Assembly: GCF_001514065.1 (NCBI RefSeq)
Contig: NZ_KQ948422.1
Location: 868,001 to 932,000 of the forward strand
DNA: 64,000 bases
Source: Streptomyces antibioticus
GTDB lineage: Bacteria; Actinomycetota; Actinomycetes; Streptomycetales; Streptomycetaceae
Reading direction: 5' to 3'
The translations under genes and the position numbers were made by a program. Below, piece by piece: positions 34,251 through 41,933 of the stretch. The notes under the pieces are model-generated. The model saw nothing but the letters and a program-made list of their open reading frames with translations, did no database searches and was not told the origin of the DNA. Within the stretch, counting starts at the first letter, position 1; each line of letters opens with the position of its first letter.

Positions 34251-35492
34251 TCACCCCACCGGAGTCGAGTCAGTGCTGTGGTCCGCAGTCAGCCGGGAGA
34301 GAAGGGCGGCGGCCCGGCTCTTGCGGTCCTCGGTGCGTGTGTCGGGTGCGGGGGCGGCGACGATGCCGCGTAACTGGTCCACCGCGCCGGCGCTGTCGCC
34401 GGTCTTGATCAGCCCTTCGGCGTAGGCCATGGGGTAGCGGGTGTCAGGGGCCCCGATCCTGGCGGCGTGCTGCAGATGCCGCAGACCTTCCTCCGGCCGG
34501 CCGCCGAGCCTCCGGGGTGCCTCGAGGTACCAGCGACCCATGAGGTAGTTGCCCATCAGGTGGTCGGGGTTCGCGTCGATCACCCGCTGGGCTTCGCGGC
34601 GCAAGCGGGGCAGCAGCCGCAGCCGTCGTGGCAGGGAGGCGTCCATCATGCGTAGCCCGGTGAGCCGGGCTTCCACTGCCAGGGCGTCCACATTGCCCGG
34701 GTCCATTCGCTTGGCCAGGGTGACCAGGGACGCGGCCTGTTCCATCCGGTGGGCGGCCGGCTGGGTGTCGGTACGGCTGAGCATGGTCTCGACGGTTGCC
34801 CCGGCCCGGTCGGCCAGCTCCTGGGCCGCCTGCCGGTCGCGCTGCGGTGTGGGGTTACGGGCGGCGTCCACCAGCGACACCAGTGCCTCGCGGGCCGCCA
34901 CGGACAGAGCCGCCACGCGTTGGGGACGGGGCAGCGCGGAGTCGACGTCCAGGGGGGCGCCGAACACGACCCGTATCTCGGTCCGGCGGGGCAAGTACGC
35001 CCCCTTGGGCAGGACGTGCTGAACGCCCCACATGCCCACCGGGATCACCGGTACACCGGACCGGACGGCAAAACGGAACGCGCCGTCCTTGAAGGGCAGC
35101 AGCGGCCACCCGGGGCCGCGGGTCCCCTCCGGGTAGACCACGAGGATGCTGCCCTCGGTGAACACCCGCCCCACCGACGCGAGCAGGTCCCGGCCGGGCT
35201 GGTCGCGATCGACCGGTATGCCGCCCATCACGGTCGTCCACCTGCGGCGCACCGGATGGACGAACGCCTCCGCCTTGGTCAGGAAGTAGGACTTGGGCCT
35301 GTCGCGCAGGAGGTTCATCAGCGCGTCCTGCACGAAGTGGTCGGCGAAACTGCTGTGGTTGGGGACAAGGACGAAGGGTCCGTCCGCCGGTATGTGGTGA
35401 ACTCCTTCGACGCCGGCGAGGTACCGGTGCACGACTGCCGGCCGGGAGACGGCATGCGTGACACCGGTAATCAGCCGGTCAGTGCGGCTCAC
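34251..35492 (-). CDS. PlsC-like acyltransferase with C-terminal helical repeat region
   Basis: 413 aa. The N-terminal 215 residues are a PlsC/LPLAT domain: the HX4D motif is NHSSFADHF, followed by TKAEAF, GGIPVDRD, VVYPEGTRGPG and a VPVIPVGMWG block. The remaining 190 residues (from about GATVETMLSRTD) are helical with tandem ALA-like TPR-type signals (GNVDALAVEARLTGLRM, NPDHLMGNYLMGRWYLEAP), unusual for this family. It probably transfers an acyl chain to a small phosphorylated or hydroxylated acceptor. GTG 35492 overlaps the ribB stop (GTGA), so acceptor-forming and acylating enzymes would be translated together. Confidence 0.87.
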   Translation of the reverse strand: MSRTDRLITGVTHAVSRPAVVHRYLAGVEGVHHIPADGPFVLVPNHSSFADHFVQDALMNLLRDRPKSYFLTKAEAFVHPVRRRWTTVMGGIPVDRDQPGRDLLASVGRVFTEGSILVVYPEGTRGPGWPLLPFKDGAFRFAVRSGVPVIPVGMWGVQHVLPKGAYLPRRTEIRVVFGAPLDVDSALPRPQRVAALSVAAREALVSLVDAARNPTPQRDRQAAQELADRAGATVETMLSRTDTQPAAHRMEQAASLVTLAKRMDPGNVDALAVEARLTGLRMMDASLPRRLRLLPRLRREAQRVIDANPDHLMGNYLMGRWYLEAPRRLGGRPEEGLRHLQHAARIGAPDTRYPMAYAEGLIKTGDSAGAVDQLRGIVAAPAPDTRTEDRKSRAAALLSRLTADHSTDSTPVG

Positions 35493-36142
35493 TTCGCCTC
35501 TGCGGTCTGGCGCGCGGCGAACTCCCGCAGCTTCTCGATGCTGGTGAGGACCAGGCCCTCACGACGGGCGAACTCGGCCAGCTGAGGCAGGCGCGCCATC
35601 GTGCCGTCCTCAAGGATGATCTCGACGATGACGCCGGCCGGGGCGAGACCCGCGAAGCGGGCCAGGTCGACGGCCGCCTCGGTGTGGCCCGGGCGCTCCA
35701 GGACGCCGCCCGGCCGGGCGATCAGCGGGAAGATGTGGCCGGGGCGGCGCAGGTCCTCGCTGGTGCCGTTGAGCATCAGGTCGATCGTCTTGGCGCGGTC
35801 CGGGGCGGATATACCGGTGGTGACACCGTGCTCCGGGCCCGCGTCGACGCTGACGGTGAAGGCGGTGCCGTTGTGGTCCTCGTTGCGTTCCACCATCGGA
35901 GGCAGCCGCAGTTCGGCGGCGCGCTCCTCGGTGACGGACACGCATACCAGGCCGCGGCCGTGCGTGATCATGTAGTTGATGGCGGCGGCGTCGGCGAACT
36001 CGGCCGCGACGATCAGGTCGCCTTCGTTCTCCCTGTCTTCGTCGTCCACTACGACGATCAGCTCGCCGCGGGCGATGGCCGCGACCGCCTTCTCGGCTTC
36101 GTCGAGAACGATCGAGGGGGCGTCCAGGGGCTGCACGGTCAT
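35489..36142 (-). CDS. ribB: 3,4-dihydroxy-2-butanone-4-phosphate synthase (RibB), stand-alone
   Basis: 217 aa. Converts ribulose 5-phosphate to 3,4-dihydroxy-2-butanone 4-phosphate (DHBP) plus formate. Active-site motifs are intact: VVDDEDRENEGDL near the N-terminus, ITHGRGLVCVSV, GISAPDRAKTI, and GHTEAAVDLARFAG. There is no fused GTP cyclohydrolase II, and no ribA, ribD, ribE or ribH nearby. Its first-gene position in an operon with KAS III, SDR and PlsC-like genes is unusual for riboflavin synthesis. ATG 36142 has AAAGGAAG upstream. No FMN riboswitch is recognisable in the leader; instead there are inverted repeats shared with the MMPL gene. Confidence 0.93.
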   Translation of the reverse strand: MTVQPLDAPSIVLDEAEKAVAAIARGELIVVVDDEDRENEGDLIVAAEFADAAAINYMITHGRGLVCVSVTEERAAELRLPPMVERNEDHNGTAFTVSVDAGPEHGVTTGISAPDRAKTIDLMLNGTSEDLRRPGHIFPLIARPGGVLERPGHTEAAVDLARFAGLAPAGVIVEIILEDGTMARLPQLAEFARREGLVLTSIEKLREFAARQTAEAK

Positions 36143-36213
36143 GGGACTTCCTTTGGTCGCAGGTGCGGTGGGGAACGCAGGTGCGTGAGCGGTGCCGTAC
36201 TCGTGCCCGGGAT

Positions 36214-36231
36214 TCGATGACTCAACATCGA
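36214..36231. promoter_or_regulatory. Perfect operator TCGATG-N6-CATCGA upstream of ribB
   Basis: TCGATG (36214-36219), ACTCAA, CATCGA (36226-36231). The identical arms and spacing recur upstream of the MMPL exporter at 40855-40872. It lies in the ribB/marR divergent region, 72 nt upstream of the ribB start. Confidence 0.7.
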
Positions 36232-36240
36232 TACCTCGTC

Positions 36241-36385
36241 ACTGATGTCAGAGCATGCATGTTATGACATCGGTGATGCAACACCATCTTGTTAAAGTTT
36301 TGAGTAAAGCTGCGGGATTTTCATTGGGCGGAAGGGGTGACAACCCCCTGGGACCCGAGGTATTCATGACGTATCATCGAATGAT
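36241..36385. promoter_or_regulatory. Further operator-like repeats between ribB and marR
   Basis: Within the 318-bp gap 36143-36460, ACTGATGTCA (36241-36250) and TGACATCGGT (36265-36274) form a 9/10 inverted repeat with a 14-bp spacer. TCGGTG-ATGCAA-CACCAT (36270-36287) and TTCATG-ACGTAT-CATCGA (36363-36380) keep the 6-6-6 layout of the perfect site with looser arms, and ATCAT-CGA-ATGAT (36373-36385) is a perfect short palindrome. I could not assign -10/-35 elements with confidence. Confidence 0.5.
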
Positions 36386-36460
36386 GTTGCATTGATGTTT
36401 CCTCATCGGCATATGCGAACGATGAGCGAGCCGAATCTCTCCACGATCGTGAGGTGTCGC

Positions 36461-36955
36461 ATGCCCCCGACCACGCCCGCCCCAGCCGCGGCGCGCACGC
36501 AGGAAGACACGGAACTGCGCTATCTGATCCTGGCGGCCCAGCGGGAAGGCGCCCGGTACCTGGCCGCCCAGCTCAGGCCGCTGAACCTGACGCCGGCGCA
36601 GGCAGAAATCCTGCTCGTGCTGTCGGAGCGGGCCCCGCTCACGCTCGCCGAGGTGGGGCGCCTCATCGTGTGCGAGAGCGGCAGTCCGAGCCGCATCGTG
36701 GACACGCTGGTCAAGGGCGGGCTGGTCAGTCGGGAGCCGGGACAGGTGGACCGCCGAGTGGTGTACCTGGGCCTCACGGCCGAGGGCGAGGACCTGCTGC
36801 CGGTTCTGCGGGGCATCGACGCGGCGGTGGACGCGGCGGCGGGTGACCAGCTGAGCGCCAACGAGAAGCGCGTGATGATCGGCGCCCTGCGCCGGGCCAT
36901 CGACGGTACCGTCAGCGGCGACGCCCTGGCGGCCCGCTTCCCGCGCAACGGGTGA
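36461..36955 (+). CDS. MarR-family transcriptional regulator
   Basis: 164 aa from ATG 36461 (GAGG 6 nt upstream; earlier in-frame starts lack a site). Winged helix: LNLTPAQAEILLVLSERAPLTLAEVGRLIVCESGSPSRIVDTLVKGGLVSREPGQVDRRVVYLGLTAEG. The N-terminal and C-terminal helices for dimerisation are present. It is divergent from the ribB operon, and inverted repeats occur before both genes and before the MMPL exporter, making it the leading candidate for the regulator of that regulon. MarR proteins usually release DNA on binding phenolic or lipidic ligands. Confidence 0.88.
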   Translation: MPPTTPAPAAARTQEDTELRYLILAAQREGARYLAAQLRPLNLTPAQAEILLVLSERAPLTLAEVGRLIVCESGSPSRIVDTLVKGGLVSREPGQVDRRVVYLGLTAEGEDLLPVLRGIDAAVDAAAGDQLSANEKRVMIGALRRAIDGTVSGDALAARFPRNG

Positions 36956-37219
36956 ACCACGGCAGAACCTCTGGGCGGGACCTCTCAACTGATACGGACG
37001 GCACAGCGCGTACACCCCCATCTGTATCGCCTCGGAGAGGCACGCAAAATCTAGAGGCCCCACAGAACGATCACAAGCACGCGGAGTTAAGGCTCGATTA
37101 CGGGTCGGTACGACAGCAGTGCAGTTGCCCCGTGTGACCTGCTCCAGCGGCCCTCGGACACGGTCTCTCGCAGCAAGCCGATCTTGTCACCAGCTCGACA
37201 CGACTGGAGTATCTGCGCC

Positions 37220-37882
37220 ATGAACGCGATCCGCACGGCCAGGGCGCGCGCCCGCGAGGAGCTGATCGACAAGATCAAAATGTCGGCCCGCGGGCAACTC
37301 GCGCTCCAGGGGGCCGCGTCCCTGTCGCTGCGCGCAGTGGCGCGTGAGCTTGGCATGACCTCGTCGGCCGTCTACCGGTACTTCCCCAGCCGCGACGACC
37401 TGCTCACCGCGCTCATCGTGGACGGCTTCGACGCGCTCGGCGAGTGCGCGGAAGACGCGGCGGCCGACGCGCCGTCACACAGCACGCCGGCCGCCCGTTG
37501 GCAGGTCGTCTGGGAGGCCGTACGGGCCTGGGCGGTGGCGAACCCGCACGAGTACGCGCTGCTCTACGGCTCCCCCGTGCCCGACTATGCGGCCCCTGAG
37601 AACACCGTGGGCCCAGCGGCCCGGGTCGGCCTGGTGCTCATCGCCCTGGCCGGCGAGGCCCTGTCACAAGGCACCCTGCAGCCGGTGCAACGGACGGTCC
37701 CGGTGGTGGAGTCCGCGGCGGGCGGACTGCCGAACTGGGCAGCTGCGCGCCTGGTGGAGTGCTGGACCCAGCTCTTCGGCCTCATCAGCTTCGAGTTGTT
37801 CGGGCATCTACGGGGCGTGGTCGAGGAGCCGGGCGAGTTCTTCGCTCAGACGGTGCGCGAGACCGGCGCGTGGCTGGGCTGA
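37220..37882 (+). CDS. TetR-family transcriptional regulator
   Basis: 220 aa. HTH: SARGQLALQGAASLSLRAVARELGMTSSAVYRYFPSRDDLLTALI. The C-terminal domain contains RAWAVANPHEYALLYGSPVPDY, a pattern of TetR regulators with a WHG-type ligand domain, and ends QLFGLISFELFGHLRG. ATG 37220 has GGAG about 10 nt upstream. It lies 264 bp after marR; that gap (36956-37219) shows GTCG-GTA-CGAC near 37111 but nothing conclusive. It converges on and overlaps the next gene by 37 nt. Confidence 0.87.
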   Translation: MNAIRTARARAREELIDKIKMSARGQLALQGAASLSLRAVARELGMTSSAVYRYFPSRDDLLTALIVDGFDALGECAEDAAADAPSHSTPAARWQVVWEAVRAWAVANPHEYALLYGSPVPDYAAPENTVGPAARVGLVLIALAGEALSQGTLQPVQRTVPVVESAAGGLPNWAAARLVECWTQLFGLISFELFGHLRGVVEEPGEFFAQTVRETGAWLG

Positions 37883-38280
37883 GCGTCCGCCGCCCAGTCG
37901 CGTATCGCCGCGGTGTGCGCCGACATCAGCAGAGCGATGGTCTGGGCCCGGCTGCGTGAAGGCGTGTCGTTCCAGGCGCACAACAGCTCCCAGTCGTCGA
38001 AATGCGCTGTGCCGTGGGGGTCGACCCGGCTGCGGATGACCGACAGGGCCAGCCGGGAGGTCCCGTTCTGCGCTCTCGCGTCGCCGGTCGCCGCCCACAG
38101 CAGGGCGCCGGTCAGGCTGGCCGCCTCCGGCCGGTGCGGGGAACCCACGTACAGCAGCCCCTCGCCGCGGCACCAGCCGCGCTCGGCGATCAACCGGGCT
38201 CCGCGCCGGAAGATGCCGCTCACCAGCGGCAGGACCGCGACGGGCTGCTGGAGGAGGGGAGGCACGGATGACGTCGTCAT
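37846..38280 (-). CDS. DUF6197-like hypothetical protein
   Basis: 144 aa. The sequence RRGARLIAERGWCRGEGLLYVGSPHRPEAASLTGALLWAATGD, then DWELLCAWNDTPSRSRAQTIALLMSAHTAAI resembles the small actinobacterial DUF6197 family (helical, with the RGWC motif), of unknown function. The last 37 nt overlap the 3' end of the TetR gene on the opposite strand. The start at ATG 38280 has only weak ribosome-site support. The call rests on pattern memory, not on a search. Confidence 0.6.
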   Translation of the reverse strand: MTTSSVPPLLQQPVAVLPLVSGIFRRGARLIAERGWCRGEGLLYVGSPHRPEAASLTGALLWAATGDARAQNGTSRLALSVIRSRVDPHGTAHFDDWELLCAWNDTPSRSRAQTIALLMSAHTAAIRDWAADAQPSHAPVSRTV

Positions 38281-38285
38281 GTCGG

Positions 38286-38400
38286 TCAGCTCGCTTTCCG
38301 GAGGAGCAGGTTGAGCGGGAACGGGGTGTGGTGGTTCGGATGCGGGTCGTGCCAGTACGCCGTGTCGTCAGGCTCTGTCTCACATCGCCCTGACGCGGAG
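38286..38400 (-). pseudogene. Possible C-terminal remnant of a small gene
   Basis: A coding-looking minus-strand tail, CETEPDDTAYWHDPHPNHH then TPFPLNLLLRKAS, ends at a TGA 5 nt before the next ATG, exactly where an operon partner would end. No start codon with a ribosome site is found upstream, and the same frame runs back into the MMPL gene. It may be a decayed gene or a small protein with an unusual start. The rest of 38281-38505 shows nothing else. Confidence 0.3.
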
Positions 38401-38505
38401 GCGGAGGCCGAATCGCCCTCGTCGAGGGGGTGACCGCTTACGGCGCACCGCTGCGCCGCACGGCCGAGGAGCGGGCCGGGCGGCGCAGCGACGGGGTGGG
38501 TCAGC

Positions 38506-40773
38506 TCACCGCAGCAGGCTGCCGGAGGCGGGCAATTCCGAGCCGGTGGGCGGCAGTTCGGTGTCCGCGCCGGACGGCCCCTGAGCGTCGGTGACCGTCG
38601 CGCTGTCGGCGACCGGTGCCGCGGGGCGGACCTTGCGGCCCCACACGCGGTCACCCAACAGCAGCAGCGTGGCCGGCATGACCAACAGCCGGATCACGAG
38701 GGCGTCCAGCACGACGGCGGCGGCGAGGCTGATGCCCAGTTCGCGCACGATGCTGATCTGGGCGCTGGTGAAGGAGAGGAAGACGGCGACCATGATGGCG
38801 GCGGCGCCGTTCACCAGCCCGGCGGTACGGGCCAAGCCGCCTAGCACCGCATCGCGGTGGCCGGCGCCGTCCAGCCGCATCTCCCGCATCCGGCCGATCA
38901 TGATCACCATGTAGTCCATGCTCAGGCCGAACATGACGGCGAAGAGCATCAGCGGGGTGACGCTGTTGATGGAGTGGTCCGTGCCGCTGGCCACGAGGGT
39001 CAGGAAGCCCAGACTGGCGCCGACGACCAGCACGTTGAAGGCGAGGGCGAGCAGCGGCAGCACCATCGAGCGGAAGGCCAGGTAGAGGATCAGGAAGCTC
39101 AGCAGGGCGACGGTCAGGACCACCAGCGGGATGGAGTGGAGGACCAGGCTGTCGAAGTCGGAGCCGGTGGCGGTGGCACCGGCGAGTTCCGCGGTGACCC
39201 CGGGGCCGGTCTCGCTCTTCAGCTGCGAGCGCAGGTCGCTGACCAGGTGGTGGGCCGCCGAACTGTCCGGATCGGCATCCGGAGTGACCACGACGCGGGT
39301 GACCAGGGTGTCGCCGACCTGAGTCCACAACTGCCCGACCGCCGCCTTGCCCGCGGCGTCCAGCCCGGTGCCGTCGGCGAGCGCCTGGGGCAGCGAACCG
39401 GCGGGCAGGCCCAGGGTGCTGACCGCTTGCACACCGTCGGCGCCCTTGGCGCTCCCCGCGTGGTCCGCGATGCTCGTGGCGCTCTTGAGCAGCGCGGCGG
39501 AATCCTTGGCGTCGGCGGTCAGGACCACCTGGACAGGGAACATGGCACGGATGCCGATGTCCTGCTTGATGCGCTCCATACCGACCCGGGCACTGTCATC
39601 GGAGGGCAGGATGCTCGCACTGGCCACCGGTACGCGCAGCGTCAGCTGAGTGGCCGGCCACGCCAGGGCGGCGAACCCGACGACGAGTGCGGCGAGGATC
39701 AATCCCGGACGCCGGGAGAACCGGCCGGGTCGCGGCGGAGCGGCCGCAGCGGCTGCGTCCTTCTTCTTGCGGCGGCGCAGCGTACCGGCGTTGATGCGGT
39801 GTCCGAGCAGGCTCAGCACCGCGGGCAGGAGCGTCATCGCCATGGCGACGGCCACGACCGCCACGGCCGTGCCGCCGAGGGCGATGCTGGTGAAGGACAT
39901 GGCGCGGGGGATGAAGAGCGCGGACAGCGCGACCACCACGGCCAGGCCGCTGAACAACACCGAGTGCCCCACGGTACGCATGGAGCGCTCCACGGCGGCC
40001 GGCACGTCCTGCCCCTCGGCGAGTTCCTCACGGAAGCGTTTGATGATGAACAGCGAGTAGTCCACGGCTACGGCCAGGCCGACCATGGAGACGATGTTGG
40101 TGAAGAGGCTGTTGACGTCGGTGACTTGCGCCATTCCGTAGCCGAGGGCCTGGGTCACGACCAGCGTGAAACCGGCCAGGACCAGGGGCACCACCATCGC
40201 GACCACGGATCGGAAGACCAGCAGGAGCACGACGAAGAGGACCGGGAAGGCGATCATCTCGGCCCGCGTGACGTCCTCCTTGGAGTGGACGTTCAGCGCG
40301 TAGTCCAGGGCCGGGGCGCCGGTCACGTCCACCTCCACGTCCTTGCCGACCGCGGCCCGCACATCGCTCTGCACGTCGGGTACGACGTTCTGCACCGTCG
40401 TGCTGTCACCGCTGAAGCCGACCTGCAGAAAGGTCGTCCGGCCGTCCTTGGACACCCACTCGGGGTGGGTGCGCTCGTCCGTGACGGTGACGACACCGGG
40501 ACGCTGTACCGCCTGACGTGCCTCGGCGACCGCGCCCTGCACCGAGCCGCTGGAGTCGTGCAGGACGACCAGGAGGGAGTTGGGCGCTTCCTTGAATGCC
40601 CGCTCAAGTGTGTGCTGCGCCTGCACCGACTCACCGCGCGGATCGGAGAAGCCGCCGGCCTTCAACGCCCCTTCGAGCTGGAGGGCGAAGGGCGCGGCCA
40701 GGACGAGCAGCAGCAGCCAAGCAGCGATCACCGCCTTCGGCCTGCGCACGGACAGGGAAATCGGATTCTTCAT
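38506..40773 (-). CDS. MMPL-family transporter (RND superfamily)
   Basis: 755 aa. One N-terminal helix, an extracytoplasmic porter domain, helices 2-6 (including IAFPVLFVVLLLVFRSVVAMVVPLVLAG, DYSLFIIKRFREEL), a basic cytoplasmic linker, a second porter domain and helices 8-12 with the partner motif DYMVIMIGRMREM. This is the actinobacterial MMPL layout used for exporting lipids and polyketides, and the proton-relay Asp-Tyr pairs are present in both halves. ATG 40773 has AGGAG 7 nt upstream. Perfect and near-perfect copies of the ribB-operon operator lie 82-155 nt upstream, so the likely cargo is the product of that operon. Confidence 0.93.
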   Translation of the reverse strand: MKNPISLSVRRPKAVIAAWLLLLVLAAPFALQLEGALKAGGFSDPRGESVQAQHTLERAFKEAPNSLLVVLHDSSGSVQGAVAEARQAVQRPGVVTVTDERTHPEWVSKDGRTTFLQVGFSGDSTTVQNVVPDVQSDVRAAVGKDVEVDVTGAPALDYALNVHSKEDVTRAEMIAFPVLFVVLLLVFRSVVAMVVPLVLAGFTLVVTQALGYGMAQVTDVNSLFTNIVSMVGLAVAVDYSLFIIKRFREELAEGQDVPAAVERSMRTVGHSVLFSGLAVVVALSALFIPRAMSFTSIALGGTAVAVVAVAMAMTLLPAVLSLLGHRINAGTLRRRKKKDAAAAAAPPRPGRFSRRPGLILAALVVGFAALAWPATQLTLRVPVASASILPSDDSARVGMERIKQDIGIRAMFPVQVVLTADAKDSAALLKSATSIADHAGSAKGADGVQAVSTLGLPAGSLPQALADGTGLDAAGKAAVGQLWTQVGDTLVTRVVVTPDADPDSSAAHHLVSDLRSQLKSETGPGVTAELAGATATGSDFDSLVLHSIPLVVLTVALLSFLILYLAFRSMVLPLLALAFNVLVVGASLGFLTLVASGTDHSINSVTPLMLFAVMFGLSMDYMVIMIGRMREMRLDGAGHRDAVLGGLARTAGLVNGAAAIMVAVFLSFTSAQISIVRELGISLAAAVVLDALVIRLLVMPATLLLLGDRVWGRKVRPAAPVADSATVTDAQGPSGADTELPPTGSELPASGSLLR

Positions 40774-40854
40774 GGAGTGCTCCTAGGGGTCGAGACCGTG
40801 TCCCTCGGGCAACCACGTGACCGCAGCCCGGCCGGAAGAGGGCAGCTCGGAAGC

Positions 40855-40886
40855 TCGATGACAGGACATCGATGACTCATCATTGA
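40855..40886. promoter_or_regulatory. Two overlapping TCGATG-N6-CATCGA operators upstream of the MMPL gene
   Basis: TCGATG-ACAGGA-CATCGA (40855-40872) is identical in arms and spacing to the site before ribB. TCGATG-ACTCAT-CATTGA (40869-40886) matches at 5 of 6 arm positions and shares CATCGATG with the first site, so the two are offset by 14 bp. Confidence 0.7.
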
Positions 40887-40896
40887 TTTGTCATCA

Positions 40897-40928
40897 TGCA
40901 TGGTGGAACATCGATGACGCAACACTCA
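40897..40928. promoter_or_regulatory. Two looser copies of the same operator
   Basis: TGCATG-GTGGAA-CATCGA (40897-40914) and TCGATG-ACGCAA-CACTCA (40911-40928) each keep one perfect arm and the 6-bp spacer. With the two sites to their left they make a cluster of four in 74 bp, all in the 356-bp gap 40774-41129 between the divergent MMPL and GH16 genes. Confidence 0.45.
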
Positions 40929-41036
40929 TGTGGGCGACTTCTTGCCAAACTGGGGAGTCGCATCGCGCCCGAGCACCAAGGGGCCCGCCCGCAGCGTTCA
41001 AGTACCAAAGGAATGCATGGATTTATGCGCCGTGTC

Positions 41037-41065
41037 TTGTCAAAGGTCAAACGGACTCCTACAGT
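41037..41065 (+). promoter_or_regulatory. Promoter of the GH16 gene
   Basis: -35 TTGTCA (41037-41042), 17-bp spacer, -10 TACAGT (41060-41065), predicting a start near 41072 and a leader of about 58 nt. CGGACT-CCTAC-AGTCCG (41052-41068), a perfect inverted repeat, overlaps the -10. Confidence 0.65.
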
Positions 41066-41082
41066 CCGCAACAAGTGGAGCG

Positions 41083-41096
41083 TGGGATCGCTCCCA
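41083..41096. promoter_or_regulatory. CebR-like (LacI-type) operator in the GH16 leader
   Basis: TGGGATCGCTCCCA differs at one base from TGGGAGCGCTCCCA, the established Streptomyces CebR box for cello-oligosaccharide control. It lies about 11-24 nt downstream of the predicted transcription start, a position suited to blocking elongation. Confidence 0.6.
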
Positions 41097-41129
41097 ACCC
41101 CCCTCATTCATCCAAGCAATGGAGCTGCG

Positions 41130-41864
41130 ATGACCCTCCCCTCTCGCCGGCCCAGCCGCAGACACATACTCGGTGCCGCACTGGCTGTGCCTCCCGCGCT
41201 GATGCTGGGTGCGCAGACCGCACGGGCCGCATCCTGGGGCAGCCCGGTGAGCGTCAACTCCTGGACCAAGATCAACGCTCGATGGACCGCCAACAACGAG
41301 CTGGAGACGTACCGGCCGGACTGCGTCTGGTACGAGGGCAACACGCTCGTGATCAAGGCGTACAACGCCGGGGGCGGCACTTACTACTCAGGCCGAGTGG
41401 AGTCGACGGCGCGGTACGGGTACGGCACGTACAGCTTCACCGCCAACATGCCCAACGGGCGGGGGCTGTTGCCGGCGGTATGGGCGGCAGCCCTGAATCC
41501 GTGGCTGCCCGAGTTCGACGCCGCTGAGATCGTGGGACAGAACCCGGGGGTCGTCTACCAGACGTCGCACGACATGAACAACGCCCAGCAGCAGTTCTCG
41601 AGGACGAACTCCTCCGGCTGGACGAACGCGTACCACACCTACTCGTTCAGCTGGTTCCCGGACCACATCGACTTCGCCGTGGACGGCAACATCACGGGCA
41701 CCACTTGGTACAGCACCCCGGCCGGGACGGCCCTGCGGTTCATCGCCAACATCGCGGTCGGCGGTGACTGGCCCGGTAACCCGGACTCCTCCACCTGGGC
41801 CACCTCCGACGGCGCCCGCTACCTCAAGATCTCCTCGATCACCCACACGCCGTACAACCCCTGA
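41130..41864 (+). CDS. Secreted glycoside hydrolase family 16 enzyme (Tat signal)
   Basis: 244 aa. The signal SRRHILGAALAVPPALMLG, ending in a TARA cleavage site, has twin arginines followed by H-I-L, a Tat-type signal. The catalytic segment is EFDAAEIVG, with nucleophile Glu128 and acid/base Glu133 in the E-x-D-x-x-E layout of GH16; WTANNELETYRPDCVWYEGNTLVI, GYGTYSFTANMPNGRGLLPAVW and FAVDGNITGTTWYS form the jelly-roll framework. GH16 cuts internal beta-1,3/1,4-glucans or galactans; subfamily cannot be set by eye. ATG 41130 has GGAG 5 nt upstream; the frame is open to 40896 but the signal peptide decides the start. It has its own promoter and a CebR-like operator. Confidence 0.9.
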   Translation: MTLPSRRPSRRHILGAALAVPPALMLGAQTARAASWGSPVSVNSWTKINARWTANNELETYRPDCVWYEGNTLVIKAYNAGGGTYYSGRVESTARYGYGTYSFTANMPNGRGLLPAVWAAALNPWLPEFDAAEIVGQNPGVVYQTSHDMNNAQQQFSRTNSSGWTNAYHTYSFSWFPDHIDFAVDGNITGTTWYSTPAGTALRFIANIAVGGDWPGNPDSSTWATSDGARYLKISSITHTPYNP

Positions 41865-41877
41865 GGTGAACTCGTCG

Positions 41878-41910
41878 GGCCCCCTGGCTGGTTGGCGGAT
41901 TCAGGGGGCC
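41878..41910. terminator. Hairpin between convergent GH16 and GH95 genes
   Basis: GGCCCCCTG (41878-41886) pairs perfectly with CAGGGGGCC (41902-41910) across a 15-nt loop. It lies between facing stops at 41864 and 41934, fitting a bidirectional terminator. Confidence 0.7.
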
Positions 41911-41933
41911 GGCGTTCATCTGCACAAGGGCCG

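Noticed and set aside
36143-36300. FMN riboswitch in the ribB leader
   Set aside because: The region is made of short inverted repeats; none of the conserved RFN-element segments is recognisable.
36340-36356. GGGGT-GACA-ACCCC hairpin upstream of marR
   Set aside because: Five-pair stem without a T-run and inside a promoter region; not a convincing terminator or operator.
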